Source: Methylobacterium sp. WL1
GTDB lineage: Bacteria > Pseudomonadota > Alphaproteobacteria > Rhizobiales > Beijerinckiaceae
DNA: 64,000 nucleotides
Direction: 5' to 3'
Assembly (NCBI RefSeq): GCF_008000895.1
Contig: NZ_CP042823.1
Span: 186,001 to 250,000 of the forward strand
In this document: in pieces, positions 38,631 to 52,321 of the stretch
How the letters are laid out: every line of letters begins with the position of its first letter
How positions within the stretch are numbered: position 1 is the stretch's first letter
The notes under the pieces: model-generated
What the model saw: only the letters and a program-made list of their open reading frames with translations
The model's database searches: none
What the model was told of the DNA's origin: nothing
Position numbers and translations under genes: made by a program

Positions 38631-41600
38631 TCACTCGGCGGGCTGAGGTGCGGAGCGGTCGTCGTGCTCCCGGAAAGCGGCAGGCTTACCCAGGAGGCGC
38701 TCGAAGGCGACGTAAAAGGTCGGCGTCACGAACAGGGTGATGAAGGTCGCCACCAAGAGGCCGCCGATCACCACGGTGCCCATCGAGACCCGGGCGTTGG
38801 CCCCGGCGCCGCTGGCGATGGCAAGCGGCACCGAGCCCATGATGAACGCGAATGAGGTCATCAGGATCGGGCGCATGCGCAGGCGCGCTGCATCCTGGGC
38901 GGCCTTGAGCACGTCCTCGCCCTGCTTGCGCAGATCCTCCGCGAACGCCACGAGCAGGATCGAGTTCTTGGCCGCCAGCCCGACCAGGAGCAGGAGACCG
39001 ACCTGCCCGAAGATGTCGAGGGCGAGCCCCCGGATGGCCAGGAAGCCCACCGCGCCGAAGATCGCGATCGGCGTGCCGAGCAGGATCACGAAGGGCAGGC
39101 GCAGGGACTCGTACTGCCCGGCCAGCAGCAGGAAGATCATCAGCGTGCCGAGGCCGAAGATCAGAGGCGCGTAGCCGCCGGCGATCTTCTCCTGGTAGGC
39201 GACGTCGGTCCATTCCACCGCGTAGGTGGACGGCAGCTTGGAATCGGCCAGGGCTTCGATCGCCGCGATGGCGGTGCCTGAACTGGCGTTGGCCGCGGTG
39301 TCCACGGCGATCTCGATGGTGGGATAGGTGTTGTAGGACAGGACAGCGGTCGGGCCGGTGACGAAGTGCGTCTGGATCAGCGAACCGACGCGGACAGGCT
39401 CGCCGCGGTTGTTGAGCACGGTGAGCGCCTCGACATCCTCGATCGTCCGGCGGCCCGAGGCCTCGCTCTGCACGTAGACCTGATAGACGTAGCCGAAGCG
39501 GTTGAATAGGTTGACGAAGCTCGAGCCGACATAGGTCCCCAGCGCGTCGAACAGGTTCTGGAGCGGCACACCGAGCTGCTCGGCCTTGGCTCGGTCGATC
39601 TCCAGGCGCATCTGCGGGACGCCGTAGCTGGTCGTGGGGATCGCACGGCCGACCGAGGGCAGCTTCTCCATCTCAGCGATGAAGCGTTGTGCAGCCTCCG
39701 CGAGCTTGAGCCCACCGGAACCGCTGCGGTCCTGCAGTTCCAGGGTAAGGCCGCTGCGCGAGCCGAGCCCGGGGAGGGGCGAGGGGTTCACCACCCGGAT
39801 CTGACCATCGGGGTCGTGCTTGAAGCGCTTCTGCACCGTGGCGATGACATCGGTGACGCTCTGGTTGCGCTCGCCCCAGGGCTTCAGCGTCGGGATCTGG
39901 AACCCGTAGAACGGCGCGATCGCGTCCGCGAGGATGCTGCGGCCGGTCACCCCGATCGTGTGCTCCACGCTCGGGATCTCGCGCAGGGCTTCGCCGACAC
40001 GGTCGACCATCTTATCGGTGCGGGCCACGGAGGCGCCCTTCGGCAAGACCACGTCGGCGAAGAAGTAGCCCTGGTCCTCGTCCGGCACGAAGCCGGAGGG
40101 CCGCTGCATCGTCATCCACACGGTCACGGCGGCGAAGAGCACGAACACGATGGCGACGAGGGCGATGTGGCCGGTCAGCCAGCCGATCGCAGCCACGAGG
40201 CGGCGGCTCGCGCCCTCCAGACCGGCGTTGAACCAGCGCAGGGGTGCCCGCCAGCGGCTCTCATCCTTGGCGTCCGCCTCACGGTGCTTGAGGATCAGCC
40301 CACACAGGGCCGGGGTCAGAGTCAGCGAAACCACCGCCGAGATCATCACCGAGATGGCGATGGTCAGCGCGAACTGGTTGTACAGCTTGCCGGTGAGGCC
40401 GGGGATGAAGGCCACCGGTACGAACAGGGCGGCCAGGACCAGGGTGGTGGCGATGACGGGGCCGGCAACCTCGGTCACGGCCTCCCGCGAAGCGGCTGGG
40501 GGGGCCATGCCCTCGTCCATCAGGCGCTCGGTGTTCTCGACCACGATGATCGCATCATCGACCACGAGACCCACGGCCAGCACCATGCCGAGCAGGCTCA
40601 ACGTGTTGAACGAGAAGCCGAGCAGGGCCATCGGCCCGAAGGTCCCGACCAGCGCCACCGGCACCGCGATGGCCGGGATCAGGGTCGCCCGCCAGTTCTG
40701 GAGGAACAGGTAGGTGACGATCACCACCAGGACGAGCGCCTCGAACAGGGTACGCACGACCTCGAAGATCGCCTCCTTGACGAATTCCGTACGGTCGAGT
40801 GCGATCTTGTATTTGAGGCCCGGCGGGAAGCGCTTGGCGAGGTCCACCATCGTGGCACGGGCGCCGTCCATCACCTGAACCGCGTTGGCGTCCGGATTCT
40901 GATAGAGCCCGAGCGTGGCCGAGGCTGCCCCGTCGAAGCTCGAGCGGACGCCGTATTGTTCGGAGCCGAGCTCGACCCGTGCCACGTCGCGGATGCGGAC
41001 CACGGAGCCGTCCGGGTTCGCACGCAGAAGGATGTTGCCGAATTCCTCGGGCTTTCTCATGCGCCCCTGGGTCACGAGTTGCAGCTCGAAGGCGGTCGCC
41101 TGATCGACCGGCGGTTTGCCGAGCGTGCCCGTGGTGATCTGCGCGTTCTGCTGCGTGATGGCGGTCGTGACCGTGCCCGGGCTGATGCCGAGGGCCTCCA
41201 TCTTCAACGGATCGAGCCAGATCCGCATGGCGTAGCGCTTGTTGGAAAAGTTGACGATGCGGCCCATACCCTGGACCCGGCGCAGCGGCTTGATCACCTG
41301 CGTCTCGGCCCAGTTGGCCAGGAACAGCTCGTCGTAGGGCGCCCCGTCCTCAGCGTAGAGGACGATGTTGCCGAGCCGCTGGCGTGAGCTCTTCGTGATC
41401 TCCAAACCTTGGGCGTTGACCGAGGGCGGAAGCTTGGCCTCCGCCCGGTTGGCGCGGGTCAGCACTTCGGCGGCCGCGGCATCGAGGTCCGAGCCGACCT
41501 CGAAGGTCGCGTCCATGCTGACGCTGCCGTCGGTGTTGCTGGTCGAGTTGATGTAGAGCAGGTTCTGAGCGCCGTTGATCTCCTGCTCCAATGGGATCGC

Positions 41601-41783
41601 GATGGCCTCGTAGGCCTGCTGGGCGCTGGCCCCCGGATAGGTCGCCTGGATGTTGATAATCGGTGGGGCGATCTCGGGAAACTGAGCGATCGGCAAGGTC
41701 AGGCCGGCGACCGCGCCGATCAGCGTGATCAGTACGGAGATGACGCCGGCCAGGACCGGCCGATCGACGAAGCGGGCGAACAT
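38631..41783 (-). CDS. RND multidrug efflux permease (AcrB/MexB-like, HAE1)
   Basis: The 1050-residue inner-membrane proton antiporter begins FARFVDRPVLAGVISVLITL and has GLVVDDAIIVVENTERLMDEG (TM4 with the Asp pair of the proton relay), large periplasmic porter loops after TM1 and TM7, and KNSILLVAFAEDLR near the end. Length and order match AcrB. Its ATG faces the adaptor gene, so the pair is divergent. No outer-membrane channel gene is nearby, so it probably uses one encoded elsewhere. Drug range cannot be predicted. The 240 bases after its stop hold no gene. Confidence 0.93.
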   Translation of the reverse strand: MFARFVDRPVLAGVISVLITLIGAVAGLTLPIAQFPEIAPPIINIQATYPGASAQQAYEAIAIPLEQEINGAQNLLYINSTSNTDGSVSMDATFEVGSDLDAAAAEVLTRANRAEAKLPPSVNAQGLEITKSSRQRLGNIVLYAEDGAPYDELFLANWAETQVIKPLRRVQGMGRIVNFSNKRYAMRIWLDPLKMEALGISPGTVTTAITQQNAQITTGTLGKPPVDQATAFELQLVTQGRMRKPEEFGNILLRANPDGSVVRIRDVARVELGSEQYGVRSSFDGAASATLGLYQNPDANAVQVMDGARATMVDLAKRFPPGLKYKIALDRTEFVKEAIFEVVRTLFEALVLVVIVTYLFLQNWRATLIPAIAVPVALVGTFGPMALLGFSFNTLSLLGMVLAVGLVVDDAIIVVENTERLMDEGMAPPAASREAVTEVAGPVIATTLVLAALFVPVAFIPGLTGKLYNQFALTIAISVMISAVVSLTLTPALCGLILKHREADAKDESRWRAPLRWFNAGLEGASRRLVAAIGWLTGHIALVAIVFVLFAAVTVWMTMQRPSGFVPDEDQGYFFADVVLPKGASVARTDKMVDRVGEALREIPSVEHTIGVTGRSILADAIAPFYGFQIPTLKPWGERNQSVTDVIATVQKRFKHDPDGQIRVVNPSPLPGLGSRSGLTLELQDRSGSGGLKLAEAAQRFIAEMEKLPSVGRAIPTTSYGVPQMRLEIDRAKAEQLGVPLQNLFDALGTYVGSSFVNLFNRFGYVYQVYVQSEASGRRTIEDVEALTVLNNRGEPVRVGSLIQTHFVTGPTAVLSYNTYPTIEIAVDTAANASSGTAIAAIEALADSKLPSTYAVEWTDVAYQEKIAGGYAPLIFGLGTLMIFLLLAGQYESLRLPFVILLGTPIAIFGAVGFLAIRGLALDIFGQVGLLLLVGLAAKNSILLVAFAEDLRKQGEDVLKAAQDAARLRMRPILMTSFAFIMGSVPLAIASGAGANARVSMGTVVIGGLLVATFITLFVTPTFYVAFERLLGKPAAFREHDDRSAPQPAE

Positions 41784-41937
41784 GCGGGATCGTGACTTCC
41801 GGTCGTGCGCCGCCGACGTGGAGGCCGCGTTGCAACGTCTGGCCGATGAGCGTGTTCCTCTGCCGCCGGGCGCTCGCTATCGCGGAGGGCCGAGCCTCGG
41901 GTCTTGGGAGCGTCAGTGGTGCGGACAGCAGTCAAGG

Positions 41938-43128
41938 TTGGTGTGGGGCGGGCTGATCGTCCTGGCGGGCGCAGGGGGCTGGTACGCGGCAGGGCGTCCC
42001 ACGCCGGAGCGGATGGTCGCGGCGCTCCCGTTCACCGGCGGCGACACGGCGACCGAACCGGCCGAGCCGCCGCTGGACGTCCGGGTCATCACCGTGCGCA
42101 AGGTGAAGGTCCCGATCGCCTTCACGTATACCGGAACGATCATTTCCCAGCAGGATGCCACGTTGCAGGCGCGGGTGACCGGCAACGTGACGGAGCGCCC
42201 GTTCGAGCCGGGGGGCCACGTCAAGAAAGGGCAGGTGCTCTTCCATATTGATCCGAGGCCCTTCGAGGTGGCGCTGCAGACCGCCAAGTCGCAGCAGGCC
42301 CAGGCCCAGGCCCAGCTCACCTTCGCCCAGGCGGAGGTGGACCGCACTGAGACGCTCGCCGACAAGGGCTACGCCACCGAGCAGCGGTTTCAGCAGCTCC
42401 AGGCGAACCGGACCTCGGCGGTCGCACAGGTCCAGGGGGCGGAGGCCGCCATCGCCCGGCAGAACCTCAATCTGGATTACGCGGTCGTGAACGCCCCCTT
42501 CGACGGGCGCGCCAGCCTGTCCACCATCAACCCGGGCGATCTCGTCATCGAGAACCAGACCCAGTTGGTCTCCGTGGTCCAGCTCGATCCCATCGACATC
42601 CAGATGGCCCTGTCCTCGGAGGATTCAGAAGCGGTCCGGGCGGCGATGCGGGATGGGGGCGTCACCGTGTCGGTCCTCGGCGAGGACGGGAAGCCAGTGC
42701 GTGAGGCCAAGATTTACCAGCTCGACAACCGGTTCGATCCCCGGACGGCGCGCCGCCTCGTCCGGGCTCTGATGCCGAACGACGACGAGCGCTTCCTGCC
42801 GGGCCAGTTCGTCCGCGCCAGTATCCGGACGGGCACGAAGGAAAGGCTGCTGGTGCCGACCGCCGCCCTCGACTCGCAGCTGGCCCAACAGATCGTCTAC
42901 ACGGTCGACGCGGGCGGTAAGATTCAGCAGAAGCCCGTGACGACGGGAGACACCTACGGCGAGAACACGGCGATCCTGGACGGGCTCGCGGATGGCGACC
43001 AGGTGGTCGTCGATCACCTGCAGGAGATGCGGCAAGACTTGAAAGTCGTCGCCCAGTCGGCGGGGGAGGTCGAACCCGACCGGAAGCCCGGACACGGGGA
43101 CGCGGCCGCCTCAGGCGAGCCCGGGTAA
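41938..43128 (+). CDS. RND efflux periplasmic adaptor (MFP/AcrA-like)
   Basis: The 396-residue adaptor has an N-terminal membrane anchor (WGGLIVLAGAGGWYAAG), a lipoyl half-motif (ATLQARVTGNVTERPFEPGG), a long coiled-coil hairpin rich in Gln/Ala (about 115-180), the second lipoyl half (NLDYAVVNAPFDG) and beta-barrel and membrane-proximal domains (LLVPTAALDS). I place the start at TTG 41938 (or GTG 41941), because family members start just before the hydrophobic anchor and this leaves about 150 bases for the divergent promoters. The frame is open back to ATG 41782, which would add a 52-residue polar extension. Confidence 0.88.
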   Translation: MVWGGLIVLAGAGGWYAAGRPTPERMVAALPFTGGDTATEPAEPPLDVRVITVRKVKVPIAFTYTGTIISQQDATLQARVTGNVTERPFEPGGHVKKGQVLFHIDPRPFEVALQTAKSQQAQAQAQLTFAQAEVDRTETLADKGYATEQRFQQLQANRTSAVAQVQGAEAAIARQNLNLDYAVVNAPFDGRASLSTINPGDLVIENQTQLVSVVQLDPIDIQMALSSEDSEAVRAAMRDGGVTVSVLGEDGKPVREAKIYQLDNRFDPRTARRLVRALMPNDDERFLPGQFVRASIRTGTKERLLVPTAALDSQLAQQIVYTVDAGGKIQQKPVTTGDTYGENTAILDGLADGDQVVVDHLQEMRQDLKVVAQSAGEVEPDRKPGHGDAAASGEPG

Positions 43129-43195
43129 GCCTAGCTGGCCACGCGGTCCATTTTCGCGCCACGTCGAGATTCTGTCGTCACGGGACGAGTTCTGC

Positions 43196-43498
43196 ATGTC
43201 GAAGCTTCACTTGGCCCTCGCAAGCCTACTATTGATCGTTGGCAGCCTGCCCGCGACTGCGCGCACGGCCGAGTGCCGGGTCACCCGCGACGCCTACGCG
43301 TCGCTGAAGCAGGGGACGCACTACGATCAGGCGGTGAAAATCCTCGGCTGCCCGGGCCGTCGAGTGACCCACATGGAGATCGGCACCGTTCAGCGGGCGA
43401 CGTATTCCTGGCGTGGAACCGGCCGCACCGGCGCCAACCTGAACCTGTCCTTCCGCAATGGTCGGCTCACGAGCAAGTCGCAGCTCGGCCTCAACTGA
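43196..43498 (+). CDS. Small secreted BamE-like-fold protein
   Basis: The 100-residue product has a signal peptide (LALASLLLIVGSLPATARTA), then a BamE/SmpA-like pattern: YASLKQGTHYDQAVKILGCPG (helix-turn, where the usual GMT/GxxxxxV motif lies) and two strand segments (ATYSWRG and LNLSFRNGRLTSKSQ). Such domains occur in lipoproteins and small periplasmic proteins. There is no lipobox Cys. It stands 67 bases after the efflux adaptor and could be co-transcribed. Confidence 0.65.
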   Translation: MSKLHLALASLLLIVGSLPATARTAECRVTRDAYASLKQGTHYDQAVKILGCPGRRVTHMEIGTVQRATYSWRGTGRTGANLNLSFRNGRLTSKSQLGLN

Positions 43499-43826
43499 GA
43501 GCGACCGACCCGTTCCAGCGTCCGGCGCCAATCGATGGGATCGACGGGGGCGCGCATGCGCATGCGGGTCAGGCACGTCTTAAGGTCGGAAAGATCGCGC
43601 AGAACACGCTTGGTCGTTCACCTCTGAGGGTGAATCGGAGCGATTGGAGTCGGTTGATCGCCTCCCCGCCAGTCCTGGTGGTGGCGCGGACAACGGCCGA
43701 TCCGCGGCCCGCGCGCGTCAGAACCCGTATTTCCGCTTGCTACGACCGAAAGGCCACGGCGGGACAGGCTGAGGTTTGAGCCAGGGCGACGAAGCACTCC
43801 GCGCGACCGAACACGCACTTTTTCGC
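43499..43826. other. Non-coding stretch
   Basis: No gene recognised; the nrdJ terminator follows at 43827-43865. Confidence 0.45.
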
Positions 43827-43865
43827 AAAAACGATCCGGGTGGCTAACAGTTCAGCCACCCGGAT
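43827..43865 (-). terminator. Rho-independent terminator of nrdJ
   Basis: On the minus strand, a perfect 12-bp stem (43854-43865 with 43834-43845) encloses an 8-base loop, and is followed two bases later by TTTTT (43831-43827). It lies about 115 bases past the nrdJ stop and has all parts of an intrinsic terminator. Confidence 0.8.
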
Positions 43866-43979
43866 GGTTAGATCCGTCACGCTTTCGAACACCAGGCCAA
43901 TCTAAGCTTCGCCGCCGCCTATCACGCGTCGGATATCAGCGATGGAAATCGCCAGTTCGCGGAAATCCAACCGCGGCGC

Positions 43980-47711
<3,732 letters not shown>

Positions 47712-47895
47712 AAGACACACCTCTCCCGTCGGGACACGGATGTCCCGGCCCCGCTGGGCGCGGGGTCGATTCCCAATAAGGGGGTCGCGTTCGCTCGCAC
47801 CCGGAAACCGGAAGCGAGGCGACTCAGCGAAGATGATTTTAGGACGGTCGAACCTGCCGAAACGCACCACGGGGGGCGGCGCGACCGATGAAGGG

Positions 47896-47925
47896 ACAAT
47901 ACCGCCGCCATCGCTCTCACGTCAA
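47896..47925 (-). promoter_or_regulatory. Sigma-70-type promoter of nrdJ
   Basis: On the minus strand, TTGACG (47925-47920) and TATTGT (47901-47896) are 18 bases apart, close to the consensus. They lie about 185 bases upstream of the nrdJ ATG. Confidence 0.55.
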
Positions 47926-47967
47926 CAAGTAGTGTGCGCCGGCGCGGTTCCCCGCTAGATGTTGTGC
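47920..47967. promoter_or_regulatory. Candidate tandem NrdR boxes over the nrdJ promoter
   Basis: Two sites, 47920-47935 and 47952-47967, agree with the NrdR consensus acaCwAtATaTwGtgt at 10 and 11 of 16 positions. They include the C, A and TwGtg core, and are exactly 32 bases (three helical turns) apart, the arrangement typical of NrdR. The promoter-proximal one overlaps the -35 hexamer, as expected for repression. Confidence 0.4.
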
Positions 47968-48225
47968 CGGCTTGTATAAACCTGTGGATATCCGCAGCGC
48001 CCTGGATAAGTGCCCTTCTGGCATTCCGGATTCGGGGCGGAAAAATTTTCGATCCACACCCTGAAGTAGAGGCACTTTATCGCGGGTCGTAAATAGCCGA
48101 CTGAGGTCCGGGGTGGGCGTTGCGGCGCAGCGACAGTTGGGCCCCATGGCTGGACTCGGGCGCGCGCGCTCACCATAACGGCGCCAGAAGCGCCTCGGCG
48201 GCGCGGCTTGCTACCGGGACCGGCG
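47968..48225. other. Intergenic region between nrdJ and the NDUFA12 gene
   Basis: A near-perfect 16-base palindrome, CTGTGGATATCCGCAG (47982-47997), contains TGTGGATAT, one base from a DnaA box. No cobalamin riboswitch B12 box was found. Otherwise nothing recognised. Confidence 0.35.
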
Positions 48226-48642
48226 ATGGCGCTGAAGGACACTTTGCTGCGCGTCTTCACGTGGTGGAACGGCCAGACCGTCTCGCTCGCGCTCCAGACC
48301 GCCCGCACCGGCATCTTCGTCGGCGAGGATGATTTCGGAAACAAGTACTACAAGGCCGAAGGCGCGCTGATCGACCGCTCGGTCGGCTCGGAGCGGCGCT
48401 GGGTGGTCTATAACGGCTACGCCGACGCGTCGAAGGTGCCGCCCGGCTGGCGCGGCTGGCTCTGCCACAACGTCGATCTCGCCCCGAGCGAGGAGGCCTA
48501 TACGCCGCGCGCCTGGCAGCAGCCACATGTCGAGAACCAGACCGGCACGCCGAACGCCTACCGGCCGCAGGGCTCGCAGCTTTCCTGGGGCTCCCGTCCG
48601 GCCGCGACCGGCGATTACGTGTCCTGGACGCCCGGCGAGTAG
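48226..48642 (+). CDS. Complex I accessory subunit, NDUFA12 (B17.2) family
   Basis: The 138-residue protein has the NDUFA12 core: VGEDDFGNKYYKAE, RRWVVYNGYADASKVPPGW (the WVVY.G..D.S.VPP.W motif) and a downstream WLCHNVDLAP, then TPRAWQQPHVENQTGTPNAY. In alphaproteobacteria it is a supernumerary subunit of NADH:ubiquinone oxidoreductase that is also found in mitochondria, bound to the membrane-matrix junction. ATG 48226 (MALKDTLLR) is preferred over 48208. Confidence 0.9.
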   Translation: MALKDTLLRVFTWWNGQTVSLALQTARTGIFVGEDDFGNKYYKAEGALIDRSVGSERRWVVYNGYADASKVPPGWRGWLCHNVDLAPSEEAYTPRAWQQPHVENQTGTPNAYRPQGSQLSWGSRPAATGDYVSWTPGE

Positions 48643-48873
48643 GCTTGCACGCTGGATCAGGAGGCTTGCGGCTGCGGCGCCCTTTTACCGCCACCGTTCT
48701 GGTGTTCATCGCGAGGCCACCCGATCCGACCGCCGCGCCCGTGACGGCGCGACCGGCCTTCCTCTAGAGCCTCGTCCCGGATCCGGGCTGCGGCCCTGGG
48801 GTCCTTGTTCCGCATCGTCGTCTTCCGAGAGTCGGCCACCCCGTTTCGGGACGATGCATTAGGGGTCCGAGCC

Positions 48874-49530
48874 TTGAGCCGCACCAAAGCCCTCGCACGC
48901 CCCGTCCTGGCCCTCGGTCTGGCATTGGCCCTCGGGGCCAGCCCTGCCGCGGCCGACAAGATCAAGAATCCGACCGCGGTCTTCTCCGGCCTCGACAAGA
49001 TCACGGGCCGCATCGTGTCCTTCGAGGTCGCGGTGGACGAGACCGTGCAGTTCGGGTCGCTGCAGATGACCCCGCGGGTCTGCTACACGCGTCCGCCCAC
49101 CGAGAGCGCCAAGACCACCGCGTTCCTCGAAGTCGATGAGGTCACCCTCGACAACAAGTACCGGCGCATCTTCACCGGGTGGATGTTCGCGTCGAGCCCC
49201 GGCCTGCACGCCATCGAGCACCCGATCTACGATGTCTGGCTGGTCGACTGCAAAGGCGGCAGCGACGTGATCGCCGAGGCGAAGGAGCAGGAGGACGTGC
49301 CGGCGGTGGCGGCCAAGCCGGAGCGGACGAAGCGCGCGGGCCGGGATTCGACCAAGACTGCCCAGCAGCTGAACGCCGCCGGCCAAGTCGATGTCGAGGC
49401 GCCGCGCGGCGTGCCGGTGCAGCCGCGCCAGAAACCCTCGCGAAAGTTCTTCCCGTCGAACGAGGGACCGGCTCCGGCCCCGCCGCCCCCGCCGCAGCCG
49501 CAAAACCTGTTCGACGCGCTGTTCCGCTGA
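48874..49530 (+). CDS. DUF2155 secreted protein
   Basis: The 218-residue protein has a signal peptide (LARPVLALGLALALGASPAAA) and a conserved DUF2155 core: LDKITGRIVSFEVAVDE, FGSLQMTPRVCYTRPPTE, FLEVDE and FTGWMFASSPGLHAIEHP, then YDVWLVDCKG. A proline-rich tail (about 190-210) follows. The start is TTG 48874 with AGGGG 8 bases upstream; the frame is open further back. The gene commonly follows the NDUFA12 gene in alphaproteobacteria. Role unknown, periplasmic. Confidence 0.8.
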   Translation: MSRTKALARPVLALGLALALGASPAAADKIKNPTAVFSGLDKITGRIVSFEVAVDETVQFGSLQMTPRVCYTRPPTESAKTTAFLEVDEVTLDNKYRRIFTGWMFASSPGLHAIEHPIYDVWLVDCKGGSDVIAEAKEQEDVPAVAAKPERTKRAGRDSTKTAQQLNAAGQVDVEAPRGVPVQPRQKPSRKFFPSNEGPAPAPPPPPQPQNLFDALFR

Positions 49531-49533
49531 AGC

Positions 49534-50217
49534 TCAGTCGCCCGCGCCGACGCCGAGCGCATCCAGCACCCGCGCGCCAGGGACAGTCCCGTCGCAGGGC
49601 CATACGTTCCAGTCGGCGTCCGCGTCGAGGGCAATGGCGAGCCGCCGCTTGTAGATGTGCCGCGGCAACTCCTCGGCACCGAACTGCGTGAGGTGATCGG
49701 TCACGAACTGGGTGTCGGCGAGGCGGTAGCCTCCGGCGCGCAGTCGGGCCATCAGGTGAACGAGGGCGACCTTCGAGGCGTCGCGCACCTCGTGAAACAT
49801 GCTCTCGCCGAAGAAGGCCGCCCCCAGCGAGACGCCGTAGAGGCCGCCCACCAGGCGCCCGTCCGCGCCGGCGTAGACCTCGACGGTATGGACATGCCCG
49901 AGGTCGAACAGCGCGCCGTAGAGCTCACGGATCCGCCCGTTGATCCAGGTCTTCTCGCTGTCTCGGCGGGGCGCGGCGCAGCCACTGATCACCCCGTCGA
50001 AATCCGTGTCGCACCGGACCTCGAACTGGTCGGACCGCACGGTCCGGGCCAGGCGCCGGGACACCCTGAACCCGTCGAGCGGCAGCACCCCGCGCGCCCG
50101 CGGCTCGACCCAGTAGAGGGTCGGGTCGGTCGCATCCTCCGCCATCGGAAAAATGCCCGCCGCGTAGGCCTTCAGCAGGATCTCGGGGGTGATGTCCACG
50201 CGGGTCGGATCGTGCAT
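49534..50217 (-). CDS. aat: Leucyl/phenylalanyl-tRNA--protein transferase
   Basis: The 227-residue enzyme shows the family's [15 protein letters not shown] opening, [17 protein letters not shown] near 95, [17 protein letters not shown] and an [18 protein letters not shown] helix-strand. It adds Leu or Phe from charged tRNA to proteins with N-terminal Arg or Lys, feeding the ClpAP N-degron pathway. ATG 50217 is preferred to 50262, which would add 15 unrelated residues. It converges with the DUF2155 gene and follows accC. Confidence 0.93.
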   Translation of the reverse strand: MHDPTRVDITPEILLKAYAAGIFPMAEDATDPTLYWVEPRARGVLPLDGFRVSRRLARTVRSDQFEVRCDTDFDGVISGCAAPRRDSEKTWINGRIRELYGALFDLGHVHTVEVYAGADGRLVGGLYGVSLGAAFFGESMFHEVRDASKVALVHLMARLRAGGYRLADTQFVTDHLTQFGAEELPRHIYKRRLAIALDADADWNVWPCDGTVPGARVLDALGVGAGD

Positions 50218-50305
50218 GGGACGAGTGTCGCGCGGCGCCGATCCAAATGCCAGAGCCGGCATCGGACCTGATCGCCGCGAGCCGGCGGTGCGATCCCGGC
50301 CGGGC

Positions 50306-51658
50306 TCAGACCTTCATCCCGCCGTCTTCGAGGAAATGCTCGAGCCAGTGGATGTCGTAGAGGCCGTTCTGGACGTCCGGGTTACGCACCAGGGTGCGGA
50401 ACAGCGGCAGGGTGGTGTCGATACCGTCGATCACGAACTCGTCCAGCGCCCGGCGCAGGCGCATCAGGCACTCGTTGCGGGTGCGCCCGTGCACGATCAG
50501 CTTGCCGATCAGCGAGTCGTAATGCGGCGGGATCCGGTAGCCCTGGAACGCCGCGGAATCGACCCGGACCCCGAGGCCGCCGGGGGTGTGGTAATGGGTG
50601 ATCTGGCCGGGGGAGGGCCGGAAGGTCTCCGGGTGCTCGGCGTTGATCCGGCACTCGATGGCGTGACCCTCGACCTTGATGTCGGATTGCGACACCGAGA
50701 GCGAGCCCCCCGAGGCGACCTGGATCTGTTCGATCACCAGGTCGATCCCGGTGATCATCTCGGTGACCGGATGCTCGACCTGGATGCGGGTGTTCATTTC
50801 GATGAAGTAGAACCGCCCGTCCTCGTAGAGGAACTCGACCGTGCCGGCACCGAGATAGCCCAGCTCCTTCATGGCGTTGGCGCAGATGCCGCCGATCTCG
50901 GCGCGCATCGATTCGTTGAGCGCGGGAGAGCCGCCTTCCTCCCAGACCTTCTGGTGCCGGCGCTGCAGCGAGCAATCGCGTTCGGCCAGATGGACCGCGC
51001 CGCCCCGGCCGTCGCCGAGCACCTGCACCTCGATGTGCCGGGGCTTTTCCAGATACTTCTCCAGGTAGACCGCGTCGTCGCCGAATGCGGCCTTGGCCTC
51101 GGAGCGGGCCATGCCGATCGCCTGCTCCAGCTCGGACTCGGTGCGGGCGACCTTCATGCCGCGACCGCCGCCGCCGGCCGCCGCCTTGACCAGGACGGGG
51201 TAGCCGATCTCGGCGGCGACCCGCTTGGCGTCGTCGATATCCTCGACGCCGCCCTCAGAGCCCGGCACGCACGGGATGCCGAGCTTCACGGCCGTACGCT
51301 TGGCCTCGATCTTGTCGCCCATGGTGCGGATGTGTTGCGCCTTGGGGCCGATGAAGCCGATCTGGTGATGCGCCAGAACCTCGGCGAACCGGGCGTTCTC
51401 AGACAGGAAACCATAGCCCGGGTGCACCGCGTCCGCCCCGGTTATCTCGCAGGCCGCGATGATCGACGGGATGTTGAGGTAGCTGTCCCGGGCGGCGGGC
51501 GGCCCGATGCAGACGCTCTCATCGGCCAGACGGACATGCATGGCGTCCGCGTCGGCGGTGGAATGGACCGCCACGGTGGCGATCCCGAGTTCCTTCGCCG
51601 CCCGCAGGATGCGCAGGGCGATCTCGCCGCGGTTCGCGATCAGGATCTTGTCGAACAT
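50306..51658 (-). CDS. accC: Biotin carboxylase subunit of acetyl-CoA carboxylase
   Basis: The 450-residue ATP-grasp enzyme begins [20 protein letters not shown] and has [13 protein letters not shown] (glycine-rich ATP loop), [26 protein letters not shown] (metal and catalytic residues) and a C-terminal IHYD-type region adapted to IHWLEHF. It carboxylates biotin on AccB. Length and motifs are complete. accB lies 195 bases upstream in the same direction; the pair is the usual accBC module. Confidence 0.96.
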   Translation of the reverse strand: MFDKILIANRGEIALRILRAAKELGIATVAVHSTADADAMHVRLADESVCIGPPAARDSYLNIPSIIAACEITGADAVHPGYGFLSENARFAEVLAHHQIGFIGPKAQHIRTMGDKIEAKRTAVKLGIPCVPGSEGGVEDIDDAKRVAAEIGYPVLVKAAAGGGGRGMKVARTESELEQAIGMARSEAKAAFGDDAVYLEKYLEKPRHIEVQVLGDGRGGAVHLAERDCSLQRRHQKVWEEGGSPALNESMRAEIGGICANAMKELGYLGAGTVEFLYEDGRFYFIEMNTRIQVEHPVTEMITGIDLVIEQIQVASGGSLSVSQSDIKVEGHAIECRINAEHPETFRPSPGQITHYHTPGGLGVRVDSAAFQGYRIPPHYDSLIGKLIVHGRTRNECLMRLRRALDEFVIDGIDTTLPLFRTLVRNPDVQNGLYDIHWLEHFLEDGGMKV

Positions 51659-51853
51659 CGAACCCTTAGAGCGTCCAGGCGATCCGACGGGACCGCGCAG
51701 GATGATCTATCCTCTTGTTGCGCGCCGTTTTCCAGGCCTGACGTGGCGGTCGATGCGGCGGAAGACGCTCGAACCGCCTACACGGAAGTCATCGCCGCCT
51801 GCTCGTAGCAGGCGGACGGACCGGCGAAGCGAACAGGCCGCCCCGCGCGTCGC

Positions 51854-52321
51854 TCAGGCGATGACCAGGAGGGCCTCGCCGAACTCGACCGGCTGGCCGT
51901 CCTCGACGAAAATCGCCGTCACCGTGCCGGCACGGGGCGCCACGATCTCGTTGAAGGTCTTCATCGCCTCGATGAGGAGCAGCTTGTCGCCGACCTCGAC
52001 CTTGGAGCCGATATCGATGAACGCCTTGGCCTCCGGGGAGGGGCGCAGGTAGGCGGTCCCGACCATCGGCGACGGTACCGAACCGGGATGCGCCCGGGCC
52101 GGCTCCGCCGGAGCCAGGGCCCCCGTCGGCGGCGCCACGGGCGGTGCGGCGGCGGCGACCGGTGCGGGAGCCGCTACCTGGACGTTGACGGGCTCGAGCC
52201 GCCGCACGACGCGGATCCGCAGGTCTCCCTTCTCGACCTCGATCTCGGACAGGCCGGTCTCGGTGACGAGGTTGGCGAGTTCGCGGACGAGCTCGGAATC
52301 GATGGGATCGTTCTTGGGCAT
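51854..52321 (-). CDS. accB: Biotin carboxyl carrier protein of acetyl-CoA carboxylase
   Basis: The 155-residue protein has a short N-terminal domain (about 1-45), an Ala/Pro-rich linker (50-80) and a biotinyl domain with biotinylated Lys121 in EAMKTFNEI. The ATG at 52321 ([10 protein letters not shown]) matches the AccB start; 19 further open codons precede it. Reads leftward into accC. Confidence 0.93.
   Translation of the reverse strand: MPKNDPIDSELVRELANLVTETGLSEIEVEKGDLRIRVVRRLEPVNVQVAAPAPVAAAAPPVAPPTGALAPAEPARAHPGSVPSPMVGTAYLRPSPEAKAFIDIGSKVEVGDKLLLIEAMKTFNEIVAPRAGTVTAIFVEDGQPVEFGEALLVIA

Noticed and set aside
47712..47895. Cobalamin riboswitch before nrdJ
   Set aside because: No B12-box or conserved stem arrangement was found by eye.
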